This document shows, in pieces, positions 63,101-64,000 of a DNA stretch of 64,000 bases. The notes under the pieces are model-generated. The model did not search any database and had not been told where the DNA came from. It saw only the letters and a list, made by a program, of their open reading frames with translations. Position 1 is the stretch's first letter. Each line of letters starts with the position of its first letter. Position numbers and translations under genes: made by a program. Source of the stretch: Atherix ibis (taxonomy: Eukaryota; Arthropoda; Insecta; Diptera; Athericidae). The DNA is taken from the NCBI GenBank assembly GCA_958298945.1, contig OY282606.1, forward strand, positions 75,503,622-75,567,621, written 5' to 3'.

Positions 63101-63786
63101 CGTAGGTGTTTTTTTTTGTTGTTTGATATTTTTTAGCTTTTAAATCTTACGTTTGGATAGTTTTATTTTTCTAATATATATATTTTATAAATTTGTTTGA
63201 TTTATTTTATATTATCACATCTTTTTTTAAGTAATTTATACAAATTTTATTTTCAGATTTAAAGAAAATATTTTCAAATATAATTTTTTTAAATTAAATA
63301 ATTTTTCTATAAATGCATGAATATTTAGTAATAAACTTCAAATGATAATAAGGAAAAAAATTGTTTTTTGAGAAATATAACTTTTTTTTTTCGTTTTTTC
63401 TTTTCAAAATACACTAAATATTTAAATATTTTTATTTTATTTTTATTATAATTGAAAACATGTTTTTCATATTAGTTTTTATTAAAAATATCTCCAATAT
63501 TATAAATTAGTGTTGGATTAAGAACTGATCGGATTTTGTTTTATTAATGTACTTTAACCGATAGTGTATGTATGATCCTTATACAATATACTCGTATATG
63601 ATATTTTACCTCAATAGTTTCAGTCATGATCCTCTCCCATAGGATTTCGGTTTCGCGCTTTTCAATAATGTTTGTTGTCCACTTTTCCCAACTAGTTGTT
63701 ATATCGAATTGACGATTACTGAAACTGTTCAAAATCTCCTCAACAGATGAACACGCACTTTTTGTTTCAAGATATGGGTCTGCGAC
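48091..63786 (-). CDS. zormin: Large spectrin-like/Ig-domain muscle scaffold protein, zormin-like (14 exons, 5' end outside window)
   Basis: Joined minus-strand exons total 8481 nt: 2826 codons plus a TAA stop, open throughout, with all splice phases matching. Residues are counted from the first exon in the window. About 1-515 is helical and charged, with Trp-anchored helices like spectrin repeats. I-set Ig domains lie near 520, 620, 715, 829, 940, 1050, 1265 and 1356, recognised by Cys, Trp and D-x-G-x-Y motifs. About 1466-2715 is Pro/Ser/Thr-rich with poly-proline PPKP motifs and two GEFRESD repeats. A ninth Ig domain (about 2725-2820) precedes the stop. There is no kinase, Fn3 or membrane segment. 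Proteins of this plan are cytoplasmic sarcomere scaffolds that bind actin or myosin filament proteins at the Z-disc or M-line. The name zormin is an inference from recalled architecture; an unnamed titin/palladin relative is possible. The gene itself is very secure, the name about even odds. Confidence 0.85.
48259..48439 (-). CDS. Exon M: body of terminal Ig9
   Basis: 60 codons plus 1 nt. Acceptor TTTACAG before CCT TTA AAA; donor CCAG|GTAATC. Contains PLKDIAVLIGQTARFECIV, AWTKNGFQLQ and CRLTIPQAFP: the B, C and E strands of an I-set domain, with Cys and Trp in place. Confidence 0.88.
48548..48630 (-). CDS. Exon L: short linker before the terminal Ig
   Basis: 2 nt plus 27 codons. Acceptor GATTTCAG; donor ACG|GTATAT. 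Peptide NDQTSNVPVNASSKREERPK followed by RPPLFIT, which forms the A strand of the last Ig domain. Phase fits exon K across a 3.4-kb intron. Confidence 0.8.
50241..50803 (-). mobile_element. Fold-back mariner derivative with ~140-bp inverted repeats
   Basis: Arms 50242-50383 and 50663-50805 are reverse complements at roughly 90% by eye, including TTTTTTGTGGCG, ATGTTGGTACTCAT, GTTCAGTTAATTTTTGACAG and TTTTGGCTCGTCTTCGATTT. Between them the minus strand encodes mariner-type text: WKNKNWLLHHDNAPAHASLL (second Asp) and QPPYSLDLAPC. It lies in the 3.4-kb intron of the Ig gene, with its coding strand the same as the host gene. Confidence 0.85.
51597..51665. repeat. AAT-rich microsatellite
   Basis: Imperfect tandem AAT/ATA trinucleotides. 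Confidence 0.85.
52069..52440 (-). CDS. Exon K: aromatic motif and basic tail
   Basis: 2 nt, 123 codons, 1 nt. Acceptor GATTTAG before GA ACG AAA. Encodes the aromatic motif DTGLIYFKYDFGYEFG and later GDINIDGLHGKRDLFLKYYQ. Donor CCAG|GTTAGA contains an in-frame TAG, so an unspliced message would stop one residue later. Confidence 0.85.
52441..52853 (-). other. Intron J-K
   Basis: 413 nt of AT-rich sequence between a GTAAGT donor and an ATTTAG acceptor. Contains one TACGAGTA word (52552). No other feature seen. Confidence 0.75.
52854..54201 (-). CDS. Exon J: disordered region with GEFRESD repeats
   Basis: 449 codons plus 1 nt. Acceptor ATTTCAG before GGA TTT TCT; donor ATG|GTAAGT. Two related units of ~70-80 residues: PSKFVKGEFRESDFSSDYDE...WKP...TPPGRR...PTEFD, and PTKFIRGEFRESDYDSEIES...WTP...SLPRSYGR...PMEFD. 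A third relative of the L-x-G-x-PP motif (LQAGSPPKYGYM) sits near the C-terminal end. Confidence 0.9.
54423..56384 (-). CDS. Exon I: long disordered proline-rich region
   Basis: 654 codons, phase 0/0. Acceptor ACTTTAG before CAA TCC AAG; donor AAG|GTTCGA. Low complexity, rich in Pro, Thr, Ser, Glu and Lys. Poly-proline motifs include PPPIPPKPDL, PPPLPPKDF and VPPKPKFVPPPPVPK, which could bind SH3, EVH1 or profilin-type partners. Two copies of an L-x-PG-x-PPE-x-x-F motif (LKPGTPPEIRF, LEPGPPPEFFF). Confidence 0.9.
56510..56670 (-). CDS. Exon H: end of Ig8 and start of the linker
   Basis: 2 nt plus 53 codons. Acceptor GGATATAG; donor GAG|GTAATT. KLQDSGKYMVKATNAGGEAQ is the F-G region of Ig8 (Val in place of Cys), followed by FAVLEPTPERMVEVV leading into the disordered region. 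Confidence 0.88.
56769..56975 (-). CDS. Exon G: first part of Ig8
   Basis: 2 nt, 68 codons, 1 nt. Acceptor TTTAAAG; donor AAAG|GTACGC. Contains RGERVVMDIEVTGTPDPTVT and TWYKDNFPL. The B-strand Cys is replaced by Ile. Confidence 0.88.
56976..57308 (-). other. Intron F-G
   Basis: 333 nt, GTAAGT donor and TTTAAAG acceptor, AT-rich with A-runs. No feature seen. Confidence 0.75.
57309..59070 (-). CDS. Exon F: end of Ig3, Ig4-Ig7 and a linker
   Basis: 587 codons plus 1 nt. Acceptor AATTGCAG before TAC GAA AAT; donor A|GTAAGT. Contains the rest of Ig3, then Ig4 (PLKDIAVFEGKSVRLDC), Ig5 (FLSDVLADEGDTIVLEC), Ig6 (ELIKFECIVIGKPTPKIKW), a Ser/Thr/Gln-rich linker of ~120 residues and Ig7 (GKIVDQGANVTLEAVYDG). 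Ig3, 4 and 5 keep the B-strand Cys but lack the F-strand Cys. Ig7 lacks both and the core Trp. Confidence 0.92.
59071..59628 (-). other. Intron E-F, splitting Ig3
   Basis: 558 nt, GTAAGT donor and TTGCAG acceptor. AT-rich and otherwise featureless. Confidence 0.75.
59629..59789 (-). CDS. Exon E: first part of Ig3
   Basis: 2 nt plus 53 codons. Acceptor TTGACAG; donor AAA|GTAAGT. Begins PLEPTEIPRFKIPL, has B-strand LECEVTG and YWMHNGRP, and ends mid-domain; the E to G strands come from the next exon. Confidence 0.9.
59867..60842 (-). CDS. Exon D: end of helical region plus Ig1 and Ig2
   Basis: 325 codons plus 1 nt. Acceptor ATAAAG before ATC GAT ACC; donor GAAC|GTATGT. The first ~130 residues are a coiled coil ending at EVQEIFTQIRYEPP. 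Two full I-set domains follow, each with B-strand Cys, Trp (EWFKD, QWFKN) and F-strand Cys (FMCRASN, YTCKATN). Confidence 0.9.
60924..61115 (-). CDS. Exon C: spectrin-like helix
   Basis: 64 codons, phase 0/0. Acceptor TTTTTACAG before CTA TTG GAA; donor ATG|GTAAGC. Contains VRKRWQEFRNKVRSTRNAIN, a Trp-centred helix like the conserved helix A of spectrin repeats. Confidence 0.85.
61116..61762 (-). other. Intron B-C
   Basis: 647 nt, GTAGGT donor and TTTACAG acceptor. Contains two TACTCGTA words (61188, 61349). No exon or element seen. Confidence 0.75.
61763..62557 (-). CDS. Exon B: coiled-coil/spectrin-like region
   Basis: 265 codons, phase 0/0. Acceptor ...TTCAAAG before ACA ATA AAT; donor GAG|GTAGGT. 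Long Glu/Lys/Leu-rich helices with regularly spaced Leu and Ile (LWNLTKEKLDNVLNDIEKAL near the start). Almost no Pro or Gly except a short break near the middle, as expected for two or more helical repeats. Confidence 0.85.
62558..63609 (-). other. Intron A-B
   Basis: 1052 nt, very T-rich on the plus strand (A-rich in the transcript). One TACTCGTA word at 63589. No other structure seen. Confidence 0.75.
63610..63786 (-). CDS. Exon A (first in window): spectrin-like helix
   Basis: 59 codons, phase 0 at both ends. Acceptor ...GTAACAG before GTC GCA GAC; donor GAG|GTAAAA. The peptide has two Trp (WEKW, LWERI) and heptad-like charged spacing, as in a spectrin-type helix. The upstream exon must lie beyond the window or in its last 200 bases, where I see none. 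Confidence 0.8.
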
Positions 63787-64000
63787 CTGTTACATAAATA
63801 GACAATGTATGAATGTATTTATATTTGTACGTCCATATTACCATTTTGTATTAAAATCTTTAAAATTTGTCTAGTTATATCAAAAAAAGAAAAATTATAT
63901 CTACGTAGCCATTGGGGATACATAAATACGTATATAATATATGCATACAAATAAATATGTATATTCGTTCCTATAGATTTATTTATTCCGAAAAGATATG
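63787..64000 (-). other. Start of the next upstream intron
   Basis: AT-rich, ends in TAACAG just before exon A. No further exon seen before the window edge. Confidence 0.6.

Noticed and set aside
1..64000. CRISPR array, operon or bacterial features
   Set aside because: No regularly spaced direct repeats and no compact same-strand gene runs; introns and mariner/LINE content show animal DNA.

Overview
The window is AT-rich, intron-bearing eukaryotic DNA packed with degraded mariner/Tc1 transposons and non-LTR retrotransposon pieces. Codon use, GT-AG introns, the muscle Ig protein and the repeat types all suggest an insect, most likely a higher fly (Diptera, Brachycera). The species is not identifiable by eye.

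About 48.09-63.79 kb, minus strand, holds the one clear host gene. I reconstructed 14 consecutive coding exons; every junction has a GT donor and an AG acceptor and all reading phases agree. Together they give the last 2826 residues of a very large protein; its 5' exons lie beyond 64 kb. In order the protein has a helical, spectrin-like region, eight I-set immunoglobulin domains, a proline-rich disordered stretch of roughly 1200 residues carrying a repeated GEFRESD-type motif, and one terminal Ig domain before the stop. The layout fits a sarcomeric scaffold of the titin/palladin type. Drosophila zormin is the best candidate by recalled architecture, not by alignment.

About 1-48 kb holds no other convincing complete gene. 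One isolated 189-bp candidate coding exon (7543-7731, minus, phase 1-1) could belong to a neighbouring gene or to an alternative 3' end. The rest is AT-rich spacer with mobile-element relics: jockey-like LINE pieces (0.84-2.2, 17.9-18.4 and perhaps 28.5-29.7 kb), an RTE-like RT piece (23.1-23.4), several related mariners with TTGGGTTGTYCGGAAAGTAATTT ends (21.7, 25.5, 30.2, 40.1, 46.7 kb), a nearly complete irritans-like mariner (31.5 kb), other mariner/Tc1-like relics (4.0, 8.2, 18.5, 38.6, 45.5, 50.2 kb), a MITE (5.6 kb) and a tandem pair of tRNA-derived SINEs (35.1-35.6 kb).

The most unusual structure is a recurring set of short fold-back scars: inverted copies of 19-30 bp around loops of about 6 nt, some inside transposase genes. 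There is also a mariner deletion derivative, present twice, whose 3' half is replaced by a head-to-head pair of its own terminal repeats. I found no CRISPR array, bacterial operon or recognisable new defence or metabolic system.
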